The notes under the pieces are model-generated. The model saw only the letters and a list, made by a program, of their open reading frames with translations. It did no database searches and had not been told where the DNA came from. From Phorcus lineatus (Eukaryota > Mollusca > Gastropoda > Trochida > Trochidae), in contig OV121084.1 of NCBI GenBank assembly GCA_921293015.1, positions 20,464,960 through 20,528,959 on the forward strand: a DNA stretch of 64,000 nucleotides, given 5' to 3'. The translations under genes and the position numbers were made by a program. Position 1 is the first letter of the stretch, and every line of letters begins with the position of its first letter. Positions 24,400 to 35,875 of this stretch are shown piece by piece.

Positions 24400-25092
24400 T
24401 CATGTAGAATGAGGACTGCCCTTAGGTCCTGTTCTGACTTGGAGGGGGGAGAAGGCTTCAGGTACGTTACATCCAATGAGGAGATCAATATTGGAGTCAA
24501 CTTGAGGAATGTGTAGGTCGGATAAGTGAGGCCATTGTTCAACATCCTTGCTTGTTGGGATATGTCTTGAGGTAACGGGAAGACTGTCTTTAGAGTAGAG
24601 TGTTGGTAGAGATATGGTGTTGTCACAGCTGAGATTGTGAACTTGTAGACCGTTGACAGCCTGGACAGTAGATGTGTGAGGCTCACCCATTGTGTCGATG
24701 GTTATTTCAACTTTCTTACCACTGCAGCCTAGTTTACTCAATAGAGCCTCAGAGCAAAAGGATACTGTGCTCCCAGGATCCAGGAAGGCGTAGGTGGTAC
24801 ATACTTTTAGACCATCTTTTCTTGTGACGCAGACTGGAATTATGGCTAAGGTACTTTCAACTTCTCCGGCCTCCAATAGATCATCAACGTCATCGAGCTC
24901 TGCGTGCGCGCTCACTTCTTTCTTCATAGTGTCCCTTGACATGTGGAGAATGGTCTGATGATTGCCTTGACACTTATTACATTTGACATTTACAGTACAT
25001 TCTTTACTTGCATGACCAAGGGAGAGACATCTGAAACATAGGCTGCTGTTACGTATGAAGAGAAGTTTGTCAATATGGGGTTTCATCATCAA
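24400..25092 (-). CDS. BEL/Pao zinc knuckles and aspartic protease
   Basis: This 230-codon open frame begins with CFRCLSLGHASKEC (a CX2CX4HX4C zinc knuckle) and CNKCQGNHQTILH (second, BEL-type knuckle). These are followed by the DUF1758 retropepsin: IPVCV, YAFLDPGSTVSFCSE with the catalytic D-x-G, and later IDLLIGCNVPEAF. The protease would cleave the polyprotein. The frame breaks at about 24400, just before RT. The active-site Asp is present. Confidence 0.8.
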   Translation of the reverse strand: MMMKPHIDKLLFIRNSSLCFRCLSLGHASKECTVNVKCNKCQGNHQTILHMSRDTMKKEVSAHAELDDVDDLLEAGEVESTLAIIPVCVTRKDGLKVCTTYAFLDPGSTVSFCSEALLSKLGCSGKKVEITIDTMGEPHTSTVQAVNGLQVHNLSCDNTISLPTLYSKDSLPVTSRHIPTSKDVEQWPHLSDLHIPQVDSNIDLLIGCNVPEAFSPLQVRTGPKGSPHST

Positions 25093-26924
25093 CTCTTGAC
25101 AGTTGTTAACCTTGTGTCCTTGCCTGAGACAATAGATGCATCCATTGACACTATCCTGGGCATGCAGGTCTCTCGGGTCTAGATTGAGAGTAACATTTCA
25201 TATGTTCAGATTGAGGGTTGTGGCTTGCTTGTGTGGCGCTTGCATTAGAACTATAAAGGTTCCTTTGAGTGGCATTGGTACTAAAAGAACTGTTTGTGTT
25301 TCTTTTAAAGCTTGTATTACCTTGGAGCCGGCTTGATAGGGACTTGAAGAGCATCACGTCCATACATTGGATCTGTAGCTTTCTTTGCTTCTTTCTTGAC
25401 AAACTTTACAAAGTCGCTAAACCTGACATGTCTTCCACCGTCCTTGATTTGTAAAACATTCCTCCATCTCTCGTGGTAATGGCGTGGGAGTTTCATCACA
25501 AGCTTGCGCAAATTGTCAGGGTATTCCAGTATCTTTACTGCCGGTATCGACTTGACTGCATTTTCACATTCAGAGAGGAAAATTCCATACTCATCAAGCA
25601 TTCTTGGATTATCAACTTTAATGTCAGGCCACTTCAATGCACATCCTATTAGAGTGTTAGCAAGTGAGTCTTCATTGCTGTAACGTTCTTGCAATTCATC
25701 CATAGCTGACCTGAAACCTCTTTGTGCTGGTAGAAAACTGTACCCTGTGACTATTCTCCTTGCTTCTACTGTGGTAAATTGCTCGAGAAAGCTCATTCTC
25801 TCATCATCTGAGTCTGTATTTGCAACGACCTTTGTCTTGAATTGCCTTATGAACTTTGGGAACTCCAAGGAGTCGCCACTAAACTTTTGTATGTCAGCTG
25901 CTGGTTTTTTCAATTGCTTAATGACAGAATTGAAGACATCAGAAACTTCTGTGTTAACCTGAGGGATCTGACCTGCTACTATCTGTCTTACAGGCTGCCT
26001 ACCTACATTCTCCCTTCCTACAGATTGTCTTTCTTCAGACTGCCTTCCTACATACCCCCCTTCTTACTGAATGCCTTTCTTCAGATTCCCTTTCGTGGAA
26101 ATGACTTCTTTGAGACTTTCTTCCAACAGATTGTCTTTCTTCAGACTGCCTTCCTATGGACCCACTCCTTACTGAATGCCTTTCTTCAGATTCCCTTCCG
26201 TCGAAATGACTTCTTTCAGACTTTCTTGCAACAGATTGCCTTTCTTCAGACTCCCTTAATTCAAAATGACTTTTTTCAGACTTTCTTCCAACAGATTGCC
26301 TTTCTTCAGATTCACGCTTCTGAAATATCTAATTGTGTTTGAATCTCTAACTCCTCTTCTTTCATCTTGACTTTTAACTTTTCAATCTCAATCTTTCCTC
26401 TTTCTTCAAGCGCCCTTGCTTTAATCTGCAATTCTATTTGCTTTTGCCTTTCTTGAAGTTGAGCAGAGAGTACGGAGGCAGCCAACTTTTGACTTACTCT
26501 AGAACTAGTAGACTTGGGCTTCATTGGGGAAATTACTAAGTTACATGATTCACTTCTTTGAACGCTCCCAAAACGAATAAAATAATCTTCAGCTATTCTT
26601 TTAAACTCCTGCAAAACAGTGTCTTGACTTTCACATTCTTTCCTAAAGTTGGAAATCTCAGGCTCAGTAAGTAATTTTCGCATACTCTTCCCTGACTTGG
26701 TATAACTTTTCATAGTTCTCCATCCACACACTGTGCTTCACCCTCACAACCTTTATCTTATCTTTGGATACCGCTCCCTCATCAAGCTCTCCCCTTATTT
26801 CCTGTATCTCACCCTTCAGAGACTTGAACAGAGTCTGTACATTCTTATACTTGACTTCCAAACTGTAACTTAATCCCCTTTCAGTTAGCTTTCTTTCTCT
26901 TTTTTCTCCTAATTCTTCATTCAT
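25093..26924 (-). pseudogene. BEL/Pao gag (capsid) region, frameshifted
   Basis: The frame starts at ATG 26924 with a charged, coiled-coil-like N-terminus. It shifts frame near 26700 into 26731-26312 (rich in E, K, Q; 'LQERQKQIELQIKARALEE'), passes a repeat-rich linker (26030-26320), and resumes at 25913-25317. That last part has the BEL gag core (DUF1759-type: FSGDSLEFPKFIRQFKT, LQERYSNEDSL, LPRHYHERWRN). At least two frameshifts make it inactive. It would form the virus-like particle of the retrotransposon. Confidence 0.75.
26030..26320 (-). repeat. Tandem ~19-residue charged repeats within BEL gag
   Basis: Read on the minus strand, the peptide repeats as RESEERQSVGRKSEKSHF, RESEERQSVARKSERSHF, RESEERHSVRSGS and so on. 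There are about five units of 57-60 bases, nearly in frame throughout, ending in a frameshift near 26050. The alternating Glu/Arg/Ser composition predicts a disordered linker. The units are more alike than the rest of gag, suggesting recent expansion. Confidence 0.6.
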
Positions 26925-26949
26925 CTTTCAGAGATAGTAATGTTAATGC

Positions 26950-27885
26950 TGTAGATACTAAACAACTTAACTTTACTTCACTTCATGATTAAATTTTCAA
27001 ACCAAGATGATTTGGGCTTTGATTAAACTTTTATTCCTTTCTTTTCTTTTGTCAGTAGATTCAGATTAACTGCAATACAATAGAAAAAACTACTTTGAGA
27101 AAGTGACTTACAACAACCATAGATAGCAAACATGAAATATATGCTTATATAAAAATGTTCATGTATCATGGTGCATGAAATATAACTTGAGAAAATTCAT
27201 TCAATAAATAATTACTTGAGACTTGAACTTACTTTAGACTTGAATAATACAACTGAATTCCACCTCAAAACTTAAATGAGAGAAATGTGATAAGCACCAT
27301 AATTAGCAGTATATTCAATGAAATTAGGCAAATAACACATTAACTACTTTCAATTAATTATAAAATAACTACAACTTACTTGAAATGAATATGAAACATG
27401 AAAACATATCAAAACAATATCCTAACAGTAAACCTAAGCAACTACTATGAATTTGATGCTTTATTTACTAAAATAGAAACTAATAGAATATAACTCACCA
27501 TTACTGTATTCCCACTAAGATGACTTGACTTAAACTTCAACTTAAAATTAAACTTCATAAACAGCCAAGCACACAGGCTTGCTGACTGCCACACACTGCC
27601 ATGTGCTTTTTACTAAGCAGGGATGCCTACTGTCAATACAAGTGCCACTGTCAAAACATCCACCCCTTTTGGATTATCTCCCTTTAAAATAATTGACTTA
27701 AGGGAAAAAAGAACTACTCTATTCAGGTTCATAAAAAATAGAAATCTAGTCTAAACTTAAAATGAAAAACAAATTGAAATACTTTAAATGACTAAAAACA
27801 ACCCTTTCTTGGAAAAATAGTGTAAAAAATGACTTTGATGAAAAGAGTTAACTTTGACTTAAGCAAAAGGTCTGTTTCAAGATGA
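26950..27885 (-). repeat. BEL/Pao 5' LTR, longer copy
   Basis: Starts with the same TGTAGATACTAAACAACTT as the left LTR and ends near 27885, where the similarity stops. It includes 341 bases not found in the left LTR. Gag starts 26 bases inside the element from this LTR, so this is the promoter-bearing 5' LTR in minus orientation. Confidence 0.8.
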
Positions 27886-28650
27886 AACTTAAAGAATATT
27901 AAGAATAAAAAATATTCTCGTCCTTATGCTGTATTGACAAAACGTTATTATTTTTCGTCAATTCAGAGTAAATGAACACATGCTTTTGACATTTAAAAGA
28001 TAGTGAAAATAAAATATATAGTTGGATACATTTTTAACATAATCAAAACAGCATAATTTACATTTTGTTATAGATATGATAACCGGTTAAGCTTAAATCA
28101 ACAATGATGTTATCTAATTAATAAACCAGCCAGCGAGGCATACAACAATAAAGCACAGCTGTCCTCGGAACAAGAAATGATGATAAAGATATTATGTAAG
28201 AGACCGACCACATACGTTGTTTATAACACTTTAAGGAAGTTATATAGTACTTGGAAAGTCTGGTCTAAAAGGTAACTGTAATCTCGCTCTACTCCAGTGT
28301 CTTCAGCTGACGAGCTGAAATATAAACTTTGTCAATTCACTTCCTCACTAATTCTATTTTATTTGTATATGATTGTATGTGGGTGTAAAGCCGCTTACTA
28401 AAACAAAAGATTGGCTAACGTTTAACATGCAGCCTTTACCGTCCCATGGTAATAACATGTCTCCCTGTCCTAGAGTGAATCACGTAACATGAAAGGCACA
28501 GTCGTCTTAAGAAAAATATTAGCATTCCCGTCCATGTCTCGATATCCCGGTTGTGTATTGTAGAATACACTGTTAATTCAAACTGATAACTATGACATTC
28601 CTAATTCTTTCCAAGTTACGCTTATTCAATTGTGATTATGTAACAAGTAA
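27886..28650. other. AT-rich sequence between BEL and pearl-like element
   Basis: No coding sequence found. A perfect short hairpin, TTCAGCTGACGAGCTGAA, lies at 28302-28319. Nothing else could be supported. Confidence 0.4.
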
Positions 28651-28719
28651 AGAAGTGAGCATACGTACAGCTCACATACCCCCGCTTCAAACTATAGTCT
28701 GGCTTTCTTTGTTGGTCTT

Positions 28720-29660
28720 ACCCTCAAAAAGCTCACTTAGGGATCATGGTTGATAAGTGTATTAAGTTTGTTGAAGCTAGCATGTATAGTTTAGGAGATA
28801 TGCTCAGACAAAAGCACTTTGTCAGATAGTCATTGTTTTAGTAACGTTTCCATGTAAAACGCAAAAAATAAAAATAATTTTTTAGTCTTACCCTCAAGAG
28901 ACGCACCAATATGGATAAGTGTATGAAGTTTGGTGATGATAGCATGTACGGTTTAGAAGATATACTCCGGACAAAGGACTTAGTCATAAATTCACTGTTT
29001 TAGTCATGTTTCCATGGAAACCGCAAAAAAATTAAAAATCATTTGTTGGTCTAACCCTCAAAAGGCACATCAATGGATCATGGTTGATAAGTGTATGAAG
29101 TTTGGTAAAGATAGCATGTATAGTTATGAAGATATACTCTGTACAAAGGACTTTGTCACTGTTTAAGTCATGTTTCCATGGAAACCGCAAAAAATAAAAA
29201 TCATTTGTTAGTCTAACCCTCAAAAGGCATGCAGCTGCACATCTAGGGATCATGGTTGATAAGTGTATAAATTTTGATGAAGCTAGCATGTATAGTTTAG
29301 GAGATATGCTCCGGACAAAGGACTTGGTCATAGAGTCACTGTTTTAGTCATGTTTCCATGGAAACCGCAAAAAATAAAAATCATTTGTTGGTCTAACCCT
29401 CAAAAGGCACATCTAGGGATCATGGTTGATAAGTGTATGAAGTTTGGTGAAGCTAGCATGTATAGTTTAGGAGATATGCTCCGGACAAAGAACTTGGTCA
29501 TAGAGTCACTGTTTTAGTCATGTTTCCATGGAAACCGCAAAAAATAAAAATCATTTGTTGGTCTAACCCTCAAAAGGCACATCTAGGGATCATGGTTGAT
29601 AAGTGTATGAAGTTTGGTGAAGGTAGCATGTATAGTTTAGGAGATATGCTCCGGACAAAG
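28720..29660 (+). repeat. Tandem 150-180-bp repeats of element A
   Basis: Units can be followed by TTTCCATGGAAACCGCAAAA at 29008, 29170, 29350 and 29522, plus a variant at 28850. The last three units are the most similar to each other. The first units are shorter and more changed, and one unit has an extra segment at 29229-29241. Confidence 0.85.
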
Positions 29661-29666
29661 ATTTGT

Positions 29667-29753
29667 GACGGACGGACAGACGGACAGACAGACGGACAGA
29701 CAGACAGACGGACAGACGGACAGACGGACAGACGGACAGACGGACGGACAGAA
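29667..29753 (+). repeat. (GACGGACA)n microsatellite
   Basis: An 87-base run of GACGGACA/GACAGACG units directly after the last core repeat and before the terminal hairpin. It corresponds to the ACRG microsatellite described for pearl elements. Confidence 0.9.
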
Positions 29754-29762
29754 TGAACGCTA

Positions 29763-29796
29763 TATACCCCCGCTTACGCTGTAAGGCGGGGGTATA
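29763..29796 (+). repeat. Terminal hairpin of element A
   Basis: TATACCCCCGC at 29763-29773 pairs perfectly with GCGGGGGTATA at 29786-29796. Inner TTA/TAA pairs follow with one bulged G at 29785. A GC-rich terminal hairpin is expected at the 3' end of Helitron-type elements. Confidence 0.8.
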
Positions 29797-29800
29797 AATA

Positions 29801-30017
29801 TGTAATTTATTAGGTTTAAAGCAGCAACTCCGGATTTTTCGGTTTAAGGGAATTTTGGAAGATACCTCCTCAGTATGTCAATCAAATTAGGAAAGGGTTA
29901 TGATACTGGTGCACGTTATTAATATCAGATGGTAAATTATCAAGCCTTCTTAAAAAAATGATATTCAACTGACTGTGAAAATCTCAAAGTCCCTGTGAGC
30001 AACAAAAGTTATATACT
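29801..30017. other. Short gene-free gap
   Basis: AT-rich, nothing recognised between the pearl-like element and the Tc1 remnant. Confidence 0.4.
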
Positions 30018-31280
30018 AGCCCAAAAAAGAAAGTGTGCTTTATTGAAATTGATCAAACTCCTTTAACATAATTTCGCATGTGTACAAAATGTAAACCTGT
30101 TCCTGAATAAGTCTTATTGAACACAATAACGGGTTTCCCTTGTGAAACTTGCATTATTGGTAAATGACGTGCTGCACGTTTGAGAAAAGGCATGTTTTAC
30201 ACGTGGAGAGTCTGAAAATTCATGCAGCAGTGTGAATCATTGGGTATTTAAACACTAAAGGTAGGCTATCCTATTGTTCACATTAAAACTTGCGCTGCTG
30301 TTACAACGACTCCACACAAGCATGCCAAGATTGACCAATAATCAACGTCTCTTTGCCCTGGGTATGATTACAGCTGGCACAACATGGTGCTACTAGAGAC
30401 CGACCCCGCTCTGGGAGACCCCGGGTTAACCACCCCTGCACAAGATCGGTATATCTGTGTAGCCCATCTCCGGAACTGGCAACAAACTGCAACGATGACA
30501 GCCAGGAACATCCCTAACCTGAGACGGATACATCCGCAAACAGTAATCAACCGGCTGAGAGTATACGGCTTACGTCCTTGAAGACCTGCAATCCGTCCAA
30601 TTTTGACGTTGCGTCATCGTCATGCTCGTCTGCAGTGGTGTAAACAACATCTCAGGCATCCCTTACACTGGTGGCGACGTGTTTTATTCACAAATGAATG
30701 TCGTTTCCACCTTTCATCATCAGATTGCCGCCAGAGAGTGTAGAGACGTCGAAACAAACGTTACGCAGATCCGTGTATCATGGAGCGAAACCAGTATGGG
30801 AGAGGGTCTCTCATGGTGTGGGTGGGGTCAATGCCCGTAACAGAACTGAGCTAGTCATGATTGATGGCAACCTCAATGCAGCCAGATATCGTGATGAAGT
30901 GCTTGCACCTGTTGTTGTCCGTTTCTGCAACGTCACGGCCCTGGCGTCATTCTACAGCAGGACAATGCCTGACCCCACACAGCTCGTATTGTTCAACAGT
31001 ATCTGCAGCAACAACAAGCGGATGTTCTTAACTGGCCCGCAAATTCGCCCGATATCTCACCCATTGGGAAAAAATGAAACGTCAGCTACACCCGCTTCCC
31101 CATGCACCGCCAACACTTGTGTAACTCCAAAGACAGCCCATCAGAATTAGAACAACATCCCAAAACACTTCACGCTAACCTGTTCGCTTCCATGAGGCCT
31201 AGATACACAGCAGTAGTCGATGCAGACAGAGGTCATACCAGATATTGAGAGTGTGACTTTTGTGTTTGACCCCTAGTGTC
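30018..31280 (+). mobile_element. Tc1/mariner-type DNA transposon, dead
   Basis: A decayed transposase (30322-31248) sits between two weakly inverted ends: TA-GCCCAAAAAAGAAAGTG near 30019 and, inverted, TA-GGGGTCAAACACAAAAGT near 31275. Both abut TA, the target of this superfamily. The end assignment is tentative, but the transposase is secure. Confidence 0.6.
30322..31248 (+). pseudogene. Tc1-like transposase, frameshifted and catalytically damaged
   Basis: Starts MPRLTNNQRLFALGMI (paired helix-turn-helix). It then passes through three frames: PAQDRYICVAHLRN, TMTARNIPNLRRIHPQTV, LQWCKQHLRHPLHWWRRV, SLMVWGGINARNRTEL, LNAARYRDEVLAPVVV, QQDNARPHTARIVQQ, TAVVDADRGHTRY and a stop. The usual TDESRF block reads TNECRF, so the first catalytic Asp is Asn. 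The QQDNARPH Asp remains. Length (about 309 codons if unbroken) is normal for the family. Confidence 0.85.
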
Positions 31281-31378
31281 TCTGACTCTCCATGGCACCA
31301 AGATTCTTCGCCGTAGCGTAAGGAATTACTCATGTGGATCACAAATTGATTGATCTGTGACTTATTGACATTTCCATG

Positions 31379-31890
<512 letters not shown>

Positions 31891-31899
31891 TGTTAGTGT

Positions 31900-32370
31900 T
31901 ATTTTTAAGCATGCACACTTTCTTTTTTTGGGGGAGTATAGATACAATTCAGATTACACTTCAGAAGAATGCAAGGGTTTCAAAGTACCCATTGTCATGT
32001 TAACAAGTTTATACTATCACTCGTTTGTTCGATGGTACGTATACATGAAATCTGAGAAAAGACATTTCAAAATTGGAAACTGAATAGGTTTGCTATATTA
32101 AAGAGTACTTAGAAAATGAACTTGTGCTAAAAATTTTCACATCATATTTCTCATGATGTGCTCGTAGTATTTCATATTTTTTAATATCACAAGAAAGAGA
32201 ATAAAATTTTCTCTCATTCTGTGTAAAATTTGTCTTCCGCATAAATAAACAAAGAGCGCCGCATAAAAAGCTAAATCCTCAATTTTGACATGTGTCTTTC
32301 TTTCACTTATATCTTCTCAACAGCTGGTCACGTTTTGAAATTGATTCGATCGTGATAAATGTAAAATCAA
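31900..32370. other. Gene-free AT-rich sequence
   Basis: No coding frame with a recognisable product. 32160-32270 contains phrases also found in the piggyBac modules ('caagaaagagaataaaatttt', 'aaaatttgtc', 'cgcataaataaac'), so it may be a decayed module. Confidence 0.35.
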
Positions 32371-33735
32371 TTATAAAGAGAAAGTTGAAGCCCAATTCAT
32401 GGTCAACAACAGCCTACAAGCATGGCAAGGTGTGAAGAACTTGATCGGCTGCCTAAAGATCGGTTCTCCAATCAACACAACAGCGATCAGAAACATGTCG
32501 AGGAATTGAACAACTTCTACGTAAGATTTGATACTCGTAACTTTAGCAGTGAACGGCAAACTGTGCTTAATACAAAATGCAGAAAACATTGTTGTAACTT
32601 TTGACACAGGTAAATTGCAGTTTTCAAAACTCAATATAAGGAAAGCACCGCAACCTGATGGTTTATGCGGCACCGTCCTAAACGTTGTTGTGAACAGTTA
32701 TGCCATGTATTTTGCCGACTATACCAACTCTCCATCGATTGCAATGTAATTCCGGAAATGTGGAAAAGGTCAATGATTGTTCCAGTGCCAAAGAAGACAA
32801 ATTCTACCGAAATGAACGATTTTAGACCAGTCGCTCTTACTTCCATTCCTGATATGTTCTGAGCACATCATTTTAAACTTCCTATTGTGCGATGTTAGGC
32901 ACTTGCTTGATACGTACGAGTTTGCATATAGAGCAAGGAGGGGCGTGGAATATGCTAAACTCTGTATTTTAAATAGCCTGTAGCTTCCAAAATTCTATTT
33001 GTAGACTTCTCTTCTGCATTCAATACCATCCAGCCGCACATATTGTTAGAGAAACTATTTGATATGGATGGAAATCGCAAATAATATTATGGCTTGAGAA
33101 ATTTTTATCTCTAAGACCTCAGTTTGTAAAGGTTAACTCCGCCAGGTCTTCTATCTTGTATACAAAATACGTGAGCCCCTCAAGGTTGTGTCCTTTCACC
33201 GGTTTATCCACTCTCGACACCAACCCCAAACAATCTAACAGTAAAATTTGCTGACGATACTGCGTTAGTCGGACTCATTCAAGAAAATGAACTTTCTTAT
33301 AGAGAAAATGTTCATCATTTTGTAACCTGGTGTGAGAACAATTCCCTTATGTTGAATGTCAAAAAACTTAAGAATTCATTATGAATTTCAGGAAAAACCA
33401 ACACATTACAAGCCCTGTCTGTATTAATGGTTCCAACGTTGAGATTGAAGATGAATACCAAGTATCTTGGCACAATAATAGATAGTAAATTAAATTGGAA
33501 TGCTAATATTGATGCAGTTTTTAAAAAAATGAAAACAAAGATTACATTTCATGCGCAAGCTACGATCTTTTAATGTAAATGAACGTATACTATCTCTCTT
33601 TTATCGTTGTTTCGTTGAGAGCATATTGACTTTTTCTTTCCAATGTTGGTATGGTTCCTTATCTATTGTTAACAAATCTCGCTTGGAAAAGGTTCGTAAT
33701 CTGTCTGGACGATGTCTAGAGTGATAGAGCGGTCC
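32371..33735 (+). pseudogene. CR1/Rex1-type LINE reverse transcriptase, decayed
   Basis: Scattered over three frames are the landmarks of a non-LTR RT: ELNNFYVRFDT (linker), IRKAPQPDG, IVPVPKKTNSTEMNDFRPVALTSIP (read in part), FVDFSSAFNTIQ (first Asp), PQGCVLSP, VKFADDTALVG (ADD active site), LGTIIDSKLNW and a C-terminal LFYRCFVESILTF. The order is correct and the element runs to about 33735. Stops and shifts occur throughout, and no endonuclease was found upstream, so it is a 5'-truncated dead copy, as is usual for this class. Confidence 0.8.
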
Positions 33736-34489
33736 ACACCCAGGCCTACCAAAGAAAAAATAGAGCCATGGGCTCTGTAGCTCATCAGACTTTTGATAGA
33801 AATAGGTGTTTGGGTTTAGACCATGGGGTCATGGGCAGTGTAGGAAAGATAGCCTGTCCCTTAATCCTTCTCAGTTACGATTTTGTGAAAAACGGGAACA
33901 ATATTTGTAAAAATAAATTAAGCATAGACAACCCATATGATAAACATCATTTATATACAGAAAATGTCGACTCCAGACGCCTTTCTATCTTACCGTGAAC
34001 AGCTGAACAGAACATGTGCTCCGTGGTCATGACCAATCATATACGTGGAATACGATCACGTGATTTTCTGTCGTAACCAGTGATTTCGTTGACAAAACGA
34101 ACTCGTAGACAGATTCTTGAGATTTTTTAATGACATAATATATTGATGAGGGTCGTTTATATTTTAACTTCATTGTTGATATGTAGGGGAGACAGGGGCA
34201 CCTTGGGACCATATATAATACACACATATATATATATATATATGAACACAAGAAAAATGATACTTTGGATATTTATTTGGATAAATTAAAGCAGCCTTTA
34301 TTATGAAGAAAAGAGAAAGTGAAACAAAACAATATGTCAACATTTCTTTTTGGTAAAAAACCAGAGATATCAAAATTAAAAAAATGCTTTCCAAACCAGG
34401 GGTAACTTGGGCTTGAACTAGGGCACATTGGGACATTGCAAATTGTTATGTTGAGGAAAGAAAACAACAATGTATTTCTTAAAAGTTAT
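33736..34489. other. Gene-free sequence with a short (TA)n
   Basis: No gene recognised. A (TA)n run lies at about 34226-34242. Confidence 0.4.
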
Positions 34490-34504
34490 TCACAATCAAA
34501 TAAA

Positions 34505-35225
34505 AAAGGCCCATTGCCCATTTGGGGTCAAGGGGTCACCGAACCTACAATTCAGAATCCCCATTGTCCAAGGAGTGTATACACACAACTATTAAGCTAT
34601 CAAGACCTTTTGGAACTGGAGAAGAAGATGAAAGTAGGATTTTAAGGTTTTGACCCCTGTGACCCCATTTGGGGTCAAGTGGTCACCAAACCTACAATTT
34701 AGAATCCCCAGTGTCCTCCAAGGAGTCTTCACACAATTTTTCAGCTCTCTAGACCTTTTGGAACTAGGGAAAAAGATGAAATTAGGTTTTTTAGGTTTTG
34801 ACCCCTGTGACCCCATTTGGGGTCATGGGGTCACCAAACCTACAATTTAGAATCCCCGTTGGCCAAGGAGTCTACACACACCTTTTCAGCTCTCTAGACT
34901 TTTTGGAACTGGAGAAGAAGATGAAAATAGGTTTTTCAGGTTTTGACCCCTGTGACCCCATTTGGGGTCATGGGGTCACAAAATCTACAATTTAGAATCC
35001 CCATTGGCCAAGAAGTCACCACACAACTTTTCAGCTCTCTGGACCTTTTGGAACTGGAGAAGAAGATTAAAATAGATTTTTAAGGTTTTGACCCTTGTGA
35101 CCCCATTTGGGGTCATGGGGTCACGAAATCTACAATTTAGAATCCCCATTTGCCAAGGAGTATGCACATAAAATTTCAGCTCTCTAGAGTCTTTGGTTCT
35201 GGAGAAGAAGTCGAAAAATTGAAAA
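34505..35225 (+). repeat. Tandem ~147-bp repeats of element B
   Basis: TTTTGACCCCTGTGACCCC (or one change) begins units at about 34648, 34796, 34942 and 35086; a partial unit lies before. Each holds the internal inverted repeat TGACCCC...GGGGTCA around 'atttg', able to form a small hairpin in every unit. Confidence 0.85.
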
Positions 35226-35230
35226 GTTTA

Positions 35231-35275
35231 CGGATGGACGGATGGACAGACGGACGGACGGATGGACGGACGCCG
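35231..35275 (+). repeat. (GGACGGAT/GGACGGAC)n microsatellite
   Basis: A 45-base run of GGACGGA-type units, equivalent in place and composition to the microsatellite of element A. Confidence 0.85.
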
Positions 35276-35294
35276 GACGCCATGCCATGCCATA

Positions 35295-35325
35295 AGCCCA
35301 TCGGGTCTTTCAGACCTGATGAGCT
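35295..35325 (+). repeat. Terminal hairpin of element B
   Basis: AGCCCATCGGGTCT (35295-35308) pairs with AGACCTGATGAGCT (35312-35325) at 12 of 14 positions plus one G-T pair, closing a 3-base loop. It sits at the same place as the hairpin of element A. Confidence 0.75.
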
Positions 35326-35334
35326 AAAAATAAA

Positions 35335-35875
35335 ATTGCAACAGAAAGCAGCGAATCGACCACATTAACAGATGAAATCGCATCACAATATTGCGATCCG
35401 CATCGAAAAGTTACGAAATAGCATCATTTAAGCGATGATCAGCACATTAAATGTAATAGAGTTTATGACGTCAGAAGCGGTCGCGAAATGACGTCAATGT
35501 TTTGTTGCTGGATTCGAAGGAATGCTGCTGCATGCCGTGTAGCGGAAAGCTTAGTTTAGGGTGAGTTATCAATCAAACGTCTTATTTAGAACAAAATATT
35601 ATATATATTTAAAACAATATGCTCTCTCCGTGTAAAACCACAAAAACAAATACGGTAAATTCCTTTTGGAGAGAGATTAAACCTACTTAATAGCAGAATA
35701 CCCATTCAAAAGTTACCAGTAGGATAGTCGGAAGTCAATGTATGTATTAATACATTGTAAACTGATTTCGGGTAAAAAGAAATCGTGAATTGATACCCTG
35801 TGAATCGGACAAAACAACCAATCGGAATCGAGTATCTGGCACTTTCATGGTAGAATTAATAATCATCCCCCTTAC
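35335..35875. other. Intron or 3' side of SLC25A21, no gene recognised
   Basis: Just downstream of the 35876 splice donor on the minus strand. I searched by eye for the conserved last exon of the carrier (family motif YKG..P..MR.GPGGA) and did not find it here or elsewhere to the left. Confidence 0.4.

Larger units (their letters stand above)
14086..27885 (-). mobile_element. BEL/Pao LTR retrotransposon, interrupted by a LINE
   Basis: The minus strand reads, from right to left: LTR (26950-27885), gag, zinc knuckles and aspartic protease, RT, then the remaining RNase H and integrase left of the LINE, and the other LTR (14086-14685). Subtracting the 6.2-kb LINE leaves about 7.6 kb, normal for BEL/Pao. 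The domain order and the DUF1758-type protease plus H2C2 integrase are the signature of this superfamily. Several stops and frameshifts plus a 341-base difference between LTRs show it is inactive. Outer target duplications could not be settled because the LTR ends are diverged. Confidence 0.9.
28656..29800 (+). mobile_element. Pearl/HINE-like non-autonomous element A
   Basis: Three parts in order. The left end has a small hairpin (GTGAGC/GCTCAC) and ATACCCCCGCTT. A core of about six tandem units follows (about 28720-29660, unit 150-180 bases, each with TTTCCATGGAAACC and 'gggatcatggttgataagtgtatgaag'). Then comes a GACGGACA-type microsatellite (29667-29753) and a terminal hairpin (29763-29796; 11-bp stem TATACCCCCGC, then TTA/TAA with one bulged base). 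ATACCCCCGCTT occurs at both ends. This is the layout of bivalve 'pearl' elements and related helentron-derived HINEs. No protein is encoded. Confidence 0.7.
34490..35330 (+). mobile_element. Pearl/HINE-like non-autonomous element B
   Basis: About five tandem units of 144-148 bases (from about 34505, each with 'tttggggtca.ggggtcac' and 'ttttggaactggagaagaag') are followed by a GGACGGAC-type microsatellite (35231-35275) and a terminal hairpin (35295-35325). The units are unrelated in sequence to those of element A at 28656, yet the three-part order is the same. No protein is encoded. Confidence 0.65.

Noticed and set aside
29520-29756. Open frame ending in GRTDGQTDGQTD
   Set aside because: It is a translation of the GACGGACA microsatellite and the tandem unit of the pearl-like element.
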